Source: Symsagittifera roscoffensis (taxonomy: Eukaryota > Xenacoelomorpha > Acoela > Convolutidae). Taken from it: a DNA stretch of 64,000 bases. The stretch's first letter is position 1. Each line of letters begins with the position of its first letter. Of this stretch, positions 1 through 10,976 are shown piece by piece. The stretch lies in assembly GCF_963678635.1 (NCBI RefSeq), contig NC_087062.1, forward strand, positions 19,021,789 to 19,085,788. The letters run 5' to 3'. The notes beneath the pieces were generated by a model. The model was not told where the DNA came from. It saw only the letters and a list, made by a program, of their open reading frames with translations, and ran no database searches. The position numbers and the translations under genes were made by a program.

Positions 1-116
1 AAACACAAACCCCAAAAAATAAGGAGAATAGTGACGTGGAACCTACAAGACATCTCCACAAGAAATCAAAATCGCAGCCGCCTTAGAAGAGCAGTAGAAC
101 ATGCAAGACAGCTATA

Positions 117-757
117 GTGGAAGGCGGTAATGATTTCCGAAATACGATCGGAACAGGAGGGGATAATATGACTAGGAGACAAACCAAACCAGGCAGTAGT
201 CATACACTCACAGGAATGTGGAGTTCTCCTGTTAGGCAATCTACTGGAAGAGTGGATAGCCAGCGGACAACGAGCGGCAAAAGTTTCTCCGAGCGGGTCA
301 CAGCGGTGCAGATCGGCAGGCTCCGCCTCATCGCGACCTATCAGCCCCTGTGGAGTAAGGGACCTGAGGAAATTGAAAAGTTCAGGAAAGATTTGGAAAA
401 TGAGCTTGCATGAACTCCAAAAGAGAGTGTACTTATACTGGGAGGCGATTGGAACGCGCAGCAAGTTGGAAGAGGGAGTCAAAGACAGGGCATAAGTGGG
501 AAGTACGGCCTAAAGACAGAGACAAATGAAGCTGGAGAAAGTATACTGGATTGGTGCGAAGAACACCAGCTACAACATGTCAACTCCTACTTCCCAATAC
601 GCTCCCGAGGAACATGGTTCAACCAGATGCACAGACGTTGGTACGAGCTCGACGGTTTCTTAATGGGAGCATCCGATCGCCACCAAATGGTCCGTAGGGT
701 AGCCACGGCGCAGGACATGGCATTATCGGACCACAAACCCGTCTGGATTGACATTTG
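117..757 (+). pseudogene. LINE-A APE-type endonuclease remnant
   Basis: This would nick target DNA for target-primed reverse transcription. The open stretch 117-413 runs into a stop and continues in another frame with GGDWNA (about 438-458), RGTWFNQ (about 607-627), ELDGFL (about 646-663) and LSDHKPVW (about 724-747). These match the conserved blocks of exonuclease-endonuclease-phosphatase fold LINE nucleases: the catalytic Asp/Asn of GDWN and the final SDH. The N-terminal part is absent or too decayed to see. It flows without a gap into the RT region, as expected for a single ORF2-type protein. Stops and at least one frameshift make it a pseudogene. Confidence 0.75.
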
Positions 758-2640
758 GCGCGAACAAAAAAAGCGGCGACCAAGAATAGAAAAGAAAAGA
801 ACACCGCAGATAGACTGGGAACGCATGAGAAACAAAGAAATGGCGGAAGCATACCGCAAGAAGACGGAGGAAAAACTCAACAACGAGGAAGACTGGGATT
901 CCATATCGCGGAAGCTCACAGAGGCAGCGGAGGAAGTATGTGGCACAAAGAAACGACAGATAGCCAACCCGTGGACAGTGGGATACGAAGAAGAACTGAA
1001 AAGCCTACATACGGAAATCTCAACAGAAGTAATTCGCAGAAACGAGCTGATCAGCCAAACACTTGGAGAATCACATGGCATGCTTGCCGATGCCCTAACG
1101 GCATCAAGAGGTAGACTGGTAGCCGCACGCAAGAAGATGAAGAAACGCCTTCGACAACTAGAAAGACTATGGTGGGACGAAATCATCATCGAGTGCGAAA
1201 ACGCAGCGGAGAAAGGGGACATGGGCACCATGTACAAAACTTTAAGGAAACTGGGAACAAGATCACAGAAACTTCAGCCAGGCACCACTATCTCTACTGA
1301 CGAATTCAAGGCCCACTTCAGCAACGTATCGAAGGACCGATATGAGAACGACCCGGGTACTTTGATGAACACAGTCAAAAAGATGCCAGATAAAAGCAAA
1401 GACGTCAAGTTCATAACAGCCAATCAAAAGCTGAACACCCTTCCGTCCGAGAAAAAAATCATGGAAGCACTGGATGAGGTGAGAGAATCGGCGCCAGGCA
1501 AGGACGGGGTCCGCATGGTATACATTCGCAACGCATACTGGAAATGGAGGGAGAAAGTCATCCACCTGGTGAGGAGAATGTTCACGACCAGAGCAGACCT
1601 GTGGGACGAGTCTCTAAAGAAAGGCCAAATAGTACCATTGCACAAAAAAGGGAACATCAATGACGCCAACATTTTCCGAGGTGTGTGCCTGCTCTCAATG
1701 GCTAGTAGAATTCTAGCAAGAGTGATTGCAAACCGCCTGAGTATATGGAGCGAAGAACTCCAGGTATTGGACGAAAACCAAAGCGGGTTTCGACCAGGCA
1801 GGTCCACGGCGGACGCAAGCCAAATCTTCATAAGGATATGAGAGGACGTGGAAGTTCTCAGGAGACGGAGGATAAGAGCCGGATTCTCAGTAGAAGCCAA
1901 CACAGACCCAGAAGCCAGACTTTTAGACCTAACAAAAGCTTATCCGCGGGTCAGCAAGCCGGTCCTGTGGGCGGTCTTAAGGCGCTACGCGATGGAAGGC
2001 CCGTTTCTGGACACACTGATGGATTTGCATGAAGCCACAACCTACAGTATAAAGGGCAAAGAGGGCGACAGCGAAGAATGGATCCCCGAAAAAGGGTTAA
2101 GAGAAGGTTGCCCATCTTCGCCTTCATTGTTTAACATATACCACCAAGCGGCAAGCTGAGAAAACCAGACTAGACAGAGCCGAGGAGAAAGGTACAAACG
2201 TCGGGATAGCGTGGACGTGGATGCCGGGAAACCGCTTCCCAGGAAAAAACATGGTAGAAACGCACAACAGTGAAACCCAAACCGCACGAATATCATTGTC
2301 CCTGTTCGCAGACGACACCACCCCCATCGGCGAGAAGGAAGAAATAGAGTATGGAACAGCAACAATAAAAGAAGTTATGAAGAACTTCGAGGAGAAAAAC
2401 AACGAAGAGAAAGAAGAGAAACTAGAATTCGGAAAGGACGGAGCAGGTGGCATCAGAATGCTAGGAGTGTGGATCGGGGCGAAAGAAGACATTAAGAACA
2501 GAAAAAGACGAGCAGGAGGACTATGGGCAAAGGTCAAGCGCCGGCTGACAAAGAGCAGGCTGCCGAAAAGAATCCAGGCTAGAGTTGTCCAATGCTGCGT
2601 AGAAAGCGGCTTATTATTTGGTGCCAACGTAAGGACATAG
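758..2640 (+). pseudogene. LINE-A reverse transcriptase remnant
   Basis: A long open frame covers 627-1,841 and contains APGKDGV (about 1,492-1,512), the LHKKGN block and QSGFRPGRST (about 1,780-1,809), all RT signatures of non-LTR elements. After an in-frame TGA the match resumes with DLTKAYPRV (motif A Asp, about 1,925), REGCPSSP (motif B, about 2,100-2,125) and FADDT (motif C, 2,305-2,319). Motif C is intact, but the frame is cut by stops near 1,841, 2,157 and 2,638. It sits between the endonuclease and zinc-finger parts of the same element. The enzyme would have copied its own RNA at a nicked target; this copy cannot. Confidence 0.85.
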
Positions 2641-2661
2641 AAAAACTCGGAGTTACAATCT

Positions 2662-3569
2662 TTGCAAAGTTGGATTGACCGGTGGTATAGGCACGTCTGG
2701 AGCTCAAAGTCGAAGCCGCCATTAATTGAAATGCAAGAAAAAGGAGTGAATATGCAGGACATTAGAAACCAACTGAACATCAAGACGATCCGATGGAAAG
2801 TTGAAGGAAGAACTCTAAAACGAATATGCCATGTAATGAGAGTGGACGACAAAAGATTGACTAAAGCAGCTTGTCTAGGGTGGCTAAACGATCTGCAAAC
2901 CCTACCGAAATGTCTGGGAAAAAAGACAAAACACTACTCTACTGGCGGAAGCTCATCAGAGAAGCGGGAATGGATGTGAACGAGATAGACAAACTGACTC
3001 AGGACAGAAAAGGATGGAGGCGAGCGGTGAAAGCACGAATGGAGCACCTGCATAAATGGGATAAGTCAAATGCGAAAAGACAAAACGGCGAAAAGACAGA
3101 AAGGAACTCCTATACCCCCCAAGCAACATCGAACACGTGTGAGATATGTGAGGGGGATTTCAAAAACCAGGCCGGCCATATCAAAAGGATGCACAAAGAG
3201 GCGAGGGTGACTTTTGCATGCAACAAATGCTGAGCTATCTTCAAATCTGAAAACTCGGAAAGAAACCACAAAAAGACATGCGAGGGAGACAGGAACAATG
3301 AAGGTGGAACCAAGACATGTGGCAGATGCGACAGAACCCTACAGGCCCGAAACATGGCACGCCACAAAAGACAGAACTGCAAGGGAAAGCTGGTACCAGA
3401 ACAAGAAGCAAATGAACAACACCATCAACCCCGCGTATACAAACAGAAATGGACTATATGTCCGAGATGTAACCAGAGGAAACCCGCGTCAAACTTAGCA
3501 AGGCACCTAAGGATATGCACCACGTCCATAGTCAGGGGAGAGGACATACCCTTTGAACCAGAAGGGTGA
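2662..3569 (+). pseudogene. LINE-A C-terminal thumb region and zinc-finger array
   Basis: Downstream of the RT the frames give a basic region (2,662-3,100) followed by four Cys/His clusters: CEIC...HIKRMH (about 3,138-3,192), CNKC...NHKKTC (about 3,220-3,279), CGRC...RHKRQNC (about 3,318-3,381) and CPRC...RHLRIC (about 3,459-3,519). Each has a CX2C pair followed by HX3-5H/C, so a C-terminal array of C2H2/C2HC fingers is clear. A stop at 3,231 and a frame change separate the first two. In related elements such fingers bind RNA or target DNA; the role here is inferred. The final stop is at 3,567. Confidence 0.65.
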
Positions 3570-3594
3570 AAGTCTACATAGAACATAGAACCCT

Positions 3595-5290
3595 TTTCAA
3601 TCAATGCACCTACACCGGAAGAGGTGCGACAAAAATCCTAGGAAAATTTATATTACAAAAATATTTATGGCAATTTTAACAGTAGATCTGCAAACCAGCG
3701 TGACAACTGGTACAATCCGAGGTATGACACGGACAAGATACGGTCTTGTGCAAATTTCAGTTTCATAGACCATCATTTATCGGTATACCCCACCTATAAA
3801 CAGGGCGTGAAAGCGATCGGTCTTAGCTTTGAAGATGAAGACGCGTCGGTCATCAATCATAAGGATTTTATGAGAGGAGTTATTGGAGTTCGGCGTTTCT
3901 TTTGCAACCTAGATGGTCATTTCAGATCAGATTGTTCACACATTGGGATGCTGTGGCGGACATCAAGCACCCAAGGCATGAGGAGGCTTTGGCAAGTGTT
4001 AAAGCCAGCAGGCTGAAGCACGTCGGGCTGGAGGAAGGAGAAACCGCAAGAGCTGGCTAAGAAGAAAATGTAAGCGCTGCTAGAAAATGAGTGGAATGGA
4101 GCCCGAGACCGCAGCTAACGATTTTAAGATTGACTATAAAGCAGCGGCAAGAGATGCCCTGAACAGAGTTCAACAGGAGTTGGCAACAAGGGAGATTGAA
4201 CAAAAGGTCAGGCTTCAACTGGAAAATGAGAGAAGTCAAGATCAACTCGCAGCTGAAGCATCCGTTGTGGAAGAAACGAAGCACCCAGCAGTTCGAGAAT
4301 GAATTTGAATGAGATCTCGGCACAGACATTCAATGGTGACTAACAAGGCAGCAAAAAACAGTTGCTCTTCTCGTTGGCGGGGAATCAGGTAATCAGGAAT
4401 CTAAGTGATCCTTCAGAGTTCACCATGATTGATCTGGACAATTATGCAGATTATCTGAGACAAGCAGAGCCATGCACTGAGTCGAGGGCTTTGCGAGCCT
4501 TAGTAGCGACCGGTGGCACCCGAACCATGAGACTTCAAGGGCGTTACGTGGAAGTCTACGGACCATATCAAGTGATGCTCAATGTGGACGGGATTAGTAT
4601 TCATGCTAAGACCTATGTCACGGCAGACAATGACCAAATAGGACAGATTTATTTCAGTCAAGAAGGGTTGAAGGTCCGCTGGAGTGGTCATAACGCCATG
4701 ATGGAACATGATACTGTACACATTGGATACGAAGCAGATGTGACTGCTTATCTGCTAGCCACCGATGGAAAGCAGATAGGAGTAACAGGACTCCTGGATA
4801 CGGGAGCAGTAGTCAGTGTGATGCCAATAAAAACATTGGCTAGGATGGGTTTGACCAGGGAGAACCTAATAACCATGAACTTAAGATTGGCAGCTGTCAA
4901 TTGCGGTGCCGTCTACAGTCATCCAACAATAACAGTCTTCCAGATGGGAGGACGTAACCTCTGAATGAGTTTTCTCGTGGTGGACAACCTGGATGATTCG
5001 GATCAGTTCATCCTGGGGCGTGACTTCGTCATGAATTTCGACGTGACGATTGACCTCAGTAATGGACTGATAAGGATAAGGAACGCAGACAGGAAGTAAA
5101 TAGGATAATAAATGATGAGAATAAGATACCAATTTTTTGACAGAAATGTGACATTACAGCCTAGGCAGGCAGTAGTAGCATTTTTTTTGGATGAAGGATT
5201 TGCTTGATACCAAACCCGAACAGTCAAAGTTCAATGGTTTTAGGCCGGAGCTTTTCCGTCACACGAAACGGGCTATGTGTGAGCGTATTG
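3595..5290 (+). pseudogene. Gypsy copy 1 gag C-terminus and protease remnant
   Basis: It aligns with Gag residues about 742 onward of the intact frame at 32,483. The first zinc knuckle has lost cysteines (positions now Phe and Tyr), while the second (about 3,900-3,950) keeps C...H...C. An aspartic protease core with LLDTGAVVSVMP is readable near 4,790-4,830 in the open stretch 4,362-4,964. A TGA at 4,962-4,964 and other breaks end each fragment. Synonymous and non-synonymous differences from the younger copies are numerous, so this is an old insertion rather than a recent duplicate. Confidence 0.8.
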
Positions 5291-8200
5291 TTGAATGCGA
5301 TACGCTTTGCCAATGATTCCGGACTATGAGGAAACGCCGAACCTGAAGAAGACTTGAAAAAGGACTGTTCAACTGAGGCGAATAAAGATCTGGTTTTAAA
5401 AACGGTTAATGAATTGAAATCTCTAAATGAAACGTTCTCAATGAGATCTGAAATAGATGACGGCTTATCGAGCTGCACAAAATTTACGGAACGCCCCTGG
5501 TCATCTGAATTAGAGTGTAACAAAGCGGTTCTGCTTGAAATAGAGCATTAAAGAGGTAAGATAGGGGAGGTAGAGTTTGAGTAGCTAAGGGCAGTCTTAA
5601 ATCGGAACGCAGACGTTTTCTCAAAACATAAAGCTGACATTGGTTTTTGTAATTTCGTCGAGCACGAGATCGAACTAAAAGAAGGAGCCATTATCCACAG
5701 GGATGAAGCAAGGCGAGTGACACCTATATATATCGGGGACGTGAAGAACGGAAAATCAGATGCTGCTAGAATACGACATTATAGAACCCTCGAATTCACC
5801 TTCGGCTTGTGGGGCCGTCATGGCCTAGACGAAAGGGAGACAGGTGAGATTCTGTTGCAATTTTTGTTCCCTGAATGCGGTGACCATAAGCGTTGCTTAC
5901 CCTATACGACGCATAGACGAGAGCCTCTCGAAACTTGAGGATGCCCAGTTTTTCACCACGTTGGATCTGGGTTCTGCATTCTGGCAGGTTCCCTTGCGGA
6001 AACAGGATAGAGATAAGATCGGATTTGCGTGGGAATTAGGTTTTTACCAGTGGAAGAGGATGCCCTTTGGCTTGTACATTGCTGATGAGGCGTCTAGACG
6101 ATGTCCTATGTAGTGTGCTATGTAGACGATGTAATGATAGCAACAGCCACCTTGAAAGACCACATTGACAGACATGACGAAGTCGTTGACTGCATGAAGA
6201 GAGCTTGCTTGAAATGCAAACTCGCGAAATGCGAGATCTTAAGGGAATCAATAAAGTACCTGGGAAGAATGTTGAAAAAGCATGACGTGAGGCCAGATCC
6301 GGATGAGGTGGAGGCTGTGTTAACATGAAAGGCCACCAGAACGGACACGCAGCTGATGCATTTCCTAGGGTTCGCAAATTTTTATCGAGAACTCACGAAA
6401 AGGTAGGCAGACAAAGTCTACCCGAGGCAGCAGCTGATACGCAACAAAAGGGAAAAATTCAAATGGAATGAAAGAGCTCAGTAAGCCTTCGAGAAGGTAA
6501 AGTGAGAGCTGTGCGAAGCGCCAGTGCCAGGCATGCCCACAGAGAAAGGCATGTACGTTCTCGATGCTGACGCTTCAGTGGTAGCCATTTCCGGAATACT
6601 GCATCAGGAGCAAGACTGGAATGGGAGAACAGTTAATCGTCCCATTGCATACGGCAGTAAGGTATTGAGCGACACTGAGATGAAATAATGTGCACTAAAA
6701 GCAGAAATGTTTTCGTGAGTCACGTTCGTGGAGAAGTATCGCGACTACTTGGGGAGCGCGCCCTTTGATTTGCGATTGGACAACGAGCCTTATCTTGGTT
6801 GAAAACGTATTCAATGGACCAGAGTTACATTGCTCGTTGGATAGTCAGGTTGGATGGCTACCACATGATAATCGAACACAGGATTCGTGAAAAATGCCAA
6901 AATGCTGTTACCCTCAGCAAAAAAAAACGGAATTCTACGAGAGATTGGAGCAACGGAGAATGGATATTGGGCAGGCCAATCAGGCAAAAATAAAGGATGG
7001 AATCTCATTGTTAGACAAAGAGACATACAAATCACTTCCCTTGATGTGATGGTTGGATAAGTCAGGAAATACACCGGGACAACTTGAATTACCGGCGGAA
7101 AAAGTGGCAGAAATTAGGATTTTATCCAAGAAGGATCTGTTGCTACGTTCAAACCTGGTTCAGCTGGAGCTGTCTTGCAAGAATGTAAACAGCCTCTCAG
7201 TGCGGGACAAAACGGTGCAGGTCACACCAGAGGTGATGCGGATGCTGAGTGGGTTATTAGAAAAAAAAATTGACTGGAGATGATCCTGAATGGGTAGCGC
7301 CTAGTAAGATAACACAGGTTTAAAAAATCAGGACGCCAGCATCAAGAAAATGAAAGGGTTGCAGGACAGTAGTTCAGCAACTAGTCTTCTCAATCCTCAA
7401 GCGTTTTAATGAGAAAATCGTATAAGACGGAGGAACAAGAGATCGGGACTCGGAAGAAGAGAGACACTTTCGATGCGCCTGCCCTGAGGCTGATACAAGT
7501 CGATTCGAAACACTCGGAGCTTGAAAAATTGTTAGGGGATTCGAACACTGGAGGAAATGGAGATGTAGATCGACAAGACCAAGTGGACAAAGTTTTGTCC
7601 GGAAAATTTAGATGGATGAATAAATCATGCACAACAGATACTGCCGTGGAGACATGCTACACAGAGGATTCATCTGTCGAAGACGTCTCGAGGAAATCGG
7701 AAATTGACAGGTGCTCAGACAGGAACTCGAACACGGGATCTGAGTTATCACAATCGGCTAAACGTACATTGCTATTGGAAACTTGAGCAAGTAACTTGGA
7801 CAGGGAGGTGTATCAACACCCTGATAGTGATCAGTACCTGTTCCCAAGTGAGAAAGTCTTTGACAACAGGTCAGATGACTTGAAGATGATAGCGGTGTCA
7901 AAACGTCTGACGAGCCTACTGCTGCAGAAAGAAACAATCAGGGTTGACCTAGAACTATTGAAACAGGAGACAAAGCCATTGGCAAAGATTTGGTGTTTTA
8001 AGAAGGAGGATGACGCCCATCAGCCCGACGAGCTGAACAACTACCTTAGGGTGATGAAGACATACTTGAAGGCAAGATATAGGCTCCTGGACTCGGTAAG
8101 AGCACAAAGAATCGACCTTATGACAAATAGCTCCAAAAAATGGATCAAAAAAGGGGCACCAGACAAAGGAGATCTGGAATAAGATAAATACCGGATCTTG

Positions 8201-9760
8201 AGACAGTACTATATGCAGAAAAGGGATGGTTGTATCTGAACAAGGATGGGATCGTTGCTTGCAAAAGGAGAGAAGAGGAAAAGTCCCGTACAAATATAAA
8301 GCGATAATGTTACCACAACTCTAGCAAATGGAACTATTATTCAGGTCACATGACCAGATGGGACATCAGGGAATCGATAAAGTATACCAGAGGATCTTGA
8401 AACCCATTGAATTGCCTAGGTTGAAGAATTCATGCGAAAAAAGGGTGACGACATGTCTGTCATGCCAAGAGGTGAACGATCCTAGGAAGTTGCAATTTCC
8501 ATTACAGTCAAAAGAGTCATCCCAGTTTAATGAAGTGGTGCTGATCGATCACCAGAAGATATGTATGACAGACAGTAGTTACAGTCAAGTCCTAGTGAGG
8601 ATCGACCATTTTACAAAGTATGCAGAAGCCATGCCCTGTATAACAGTCTCAGTTGAAGAGACTTGCGATCATCTGATGAATAAATGGATAGCCAGACATG
8701 GATTACCGATAGCATCTCAGTCAGATAGTAGACATGAATGAGACGTTCTCAGGTAGCCCAGACTCATTCTACGACGTACCATCCTCATATTAATGGCTTA
8801 GTAGAAAGTCAAAAATGGACTCTAGTGTCGGTGTTGACGGTGTATTGTTCCCGATAGATGACTGATTGGGATAGATATTTGCCTTAAGTGATGGGAGCTT
8901 ACAACAGTTCGCAGCACTCCACCACAGGAATTAGTCCGCACCTGATGTTGTCTGGGCATGAAAAGGTTCTGCCCTTGACTTTTTTTACCCTGAGCATGAA
9001 GACCAGAAGACATCACCACAAGTCTATATAAGAGATGTGATCAGACGACAGTAGGAGCTAAACGACTTATGTAGACGCAGTATGCAACAAGCTCATTCGA
9101 GGCAGAGGAAGAAGTTTGATAAGAAAGCTGCTGGTGCAAAAACTTGCTCAGTAGAAGACTACGTTTGGGTTTTTCAGAACGTGACGTGATCCCAACGAAA
9201 GGCATTAAGAAACTCCCAAAAAAACGGAGAAGCCATTTATGAAAACGGAAGGCCATCAGGAGGGACGGTTTTACAGGCTTAGTACCGGCCCAGCTGCACA
9301 CTTTGAGAACATTAAACCACATATCTCATCCACAGAAGACTGGTGTATACCTGAAGACATGGAGGAGGGTGATTACCTTATGATGGACCCTGCTTGCGAA
9401 GTCAACGAGGAACCAGGTAAAAGAACGATGGAAATGAGGCACTGGAAGAAGGAACCAGCCCGCCGTTGGACCTGGTTCCTAACGAGATAATTGATGTGGA
9501 TGAAGAAATCCTACCTATGCAGAAAAGGAAAGAGAAAAAACCGAGCAGACAGAGATTACCAAAAACATGGAACCGGATCTGCGCTGTTTGATGCAGACAC
9601 GACAAAGTGACGGGGCAAGACCCAGGAAGAAGTATAATCCTTAGGGGGACGACTTCGTAGTGGACAGGGTAGCCTGAAGTTGATAGTAGAAGATCTAAAT
9701 TGTCTGGAGGAGATAACCGCGTCACAGGAAGTAGACATTGTTGATGATCAAGACAAGAAA
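5291..9760 (+). pseudogene. Gypsy copy 1 pol remnant (RT, RNase H, integrase)
   Basis: Pieces in shifting frames match the intact Pol. RT fragments run 5,844-6,330 with SAFWQVPL and the YVDD catalytic box near 6,119-6,130. An RNase H block with DADASVVAIS lies near 6,560, and the RNase H-integrase linker covers about 6,990-8,300. Integrase starts with the HDQMGHQGIDKVY zinc-binding block near 8,348 and keeps the first catalytic Asp (IDHQK, about 8,545). The second Asp region (about 8,700-8,745) is broken by a short deletion, and the Glu of LVES (about 8,800) is still readable. At least a dozen stops and frameshifts rule out function. Confidence 0.82.
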
Positions 9761-9779
9761 TGGATCGAAGATTGATCTA

Positions 9780-10613
9780 AATCCGAGTTGGAGTTTGACG
9801 ATGAACAACAGCAGTCATTCGAACAAGAAATGATAAACCTGCGCGTCTTGGAGTGGTTGAACGAAATGACATCAGAACCCAAGGAAACTAGTGTCACGAG
9901 TCAGGACGTAGACCGCGAGAGCCTTAATTACATCAAGAATGATAACATGACCCTTCCTGTCAGCCCAGGAAGAGCTATTGTTCATTCTTGCGTCCAATCT
10001 CAACCTAATATCGGTTATGCGATCGACGGAGACGTCTATGGATAATTTTCTCCAGGGAGTGGGAGTAGTACATACCCACAAGAAAAATTTTTAGTATAGA
10101 AATTACAAGAGAAACAGGTGATTTAGAGGCAGAAACAGGTGAGGAATCTAAGAAATTAGACATGGGGAGAGCAGTAGAGTCATATTTCAACTTGCCTAGT
10201 GAATACTCGAGTAGCATAATAGTAACATATAGCGATTTTGTACTTAAGGCTAGGACATGTGCGATAGCCATCACCGGGGATATGAGTTTTAGAATGCCAT
10301 TAGCTTCCGACTTGAAAATAAAGTACAACAACAACAACAAAGACCACAATTAGCCTGCGGCGGCTTTGCAGATACCAGGGAAGTATTTATGCTTCTCGGT
10401 GAGGAGTGTGACGGAAAAACAGCACGCGGACCCTGAAGATTTGGTTTTTTCCCTGACAAGAGTAAGAGATTTCCTAGATGAGAGGATAGGAAAAGAACTC
10501 CCGCTCCCGGTGAATGACCCAAACAGAGGACGACTGCATCTTTGGGAGTTGTACGCGCTGATATACGCGCAAAGAAGTGTATCTACATAGGAAATATTAT
10601 TCAAGTATAGGCC
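9780..10613 (+). pseudogene. Gypsy copy 1 macro-domain (ADP-ribose-binding-like) remnant
   Basis: This is the decayed equivalent of the C-terminal Pol tail of the younger element (45,350-46,239). Matching blocks include ESYFNLPSEYSS (10,180s), CAIAITGDMSFR (about 10,258-10,293), GKYLCF (about 10,378-10,395), DPEDLVFSLTRVRDF (about 10,430-10,474) and LPVNDPNRGRLH (about 10,504-10,540). The pattern resembles TARG1/OARD1-type macro domains. The positions aligned by eye with the TARG1 catalytic Lys and Asp are Ser and Gly here. That the domain is present in an old copy as well shows it belongs to the element family and was not captured by a single copy. Confidence 0.7.
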
Positions 10614-10976
10614 GAGTGTAGCTTGAGAGTAGGATGTGTTCTCTGTAATGTTATTAGGATCTCTGTTTTGGAAGAGTTATTGACAACGAATGCTCAATCA
10701 GTATTGTTCGAAGCGTGGACTGTCCCTTCTTAGATCGGTTTCCAAGATCTGCAAAGCCGCCGTCTCTTGATTGAATGGAGTTTTAATATATTTCAAGATC
10801 AAAATCTTTTTATCTGATTCTTTGTTTGAAAAAAAAATTGTTTTAAAATAATTTTGGAGCATTGTTGAAAGATGTGATGTCATGACCTTGTTTCTAGATA
10901 CTGATTGATTGATTTCATCTCTAAATTCCAACCTGTCGCAAATCAATTTATCGAATTCAAATAGCAGAACGAACCA
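10614..10976 (+). other. Spacer between pol tail and ORF3, gypsy copy 1
   Basis: No reading frame is supported. The sequence parallels the 390-bp spacer at 46,240-46,629 in the younger element, including the GACTGTCC...TCTTAG block (10,719-10,738) and the TTTTTATCTGA block near 10,805. A polypyrimidine or splice signal for expressing ORF3 might lie here; none is evident. Confidence 0.5.

Larger units (their letters stand above)
1..3594 (+). mobile_element. LINE-A: decayed APE-type non-LTR retrotransposon, 3' part
   Basis: Read in three frames, the segment gives, in order, an APE-like endonuclease, a reverse transcriptase and a C-terminal zinc-finger array, the arrangement of a non-LTR retrotransposon. 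The 5' end lies outside the window. The last stop is at 3,567-3,569, only about 25 bp before the sequence becomes homologous to the gag region of the gypsy element (from about 3,595), so LINE-A has a very short 3' UTR and inserted into gypsy copy 1. No poly(A) tail is visible. Several stops and frameshifts show it is dead. The clade cannot be assigned from motifs alone. Confidence 0.85.
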
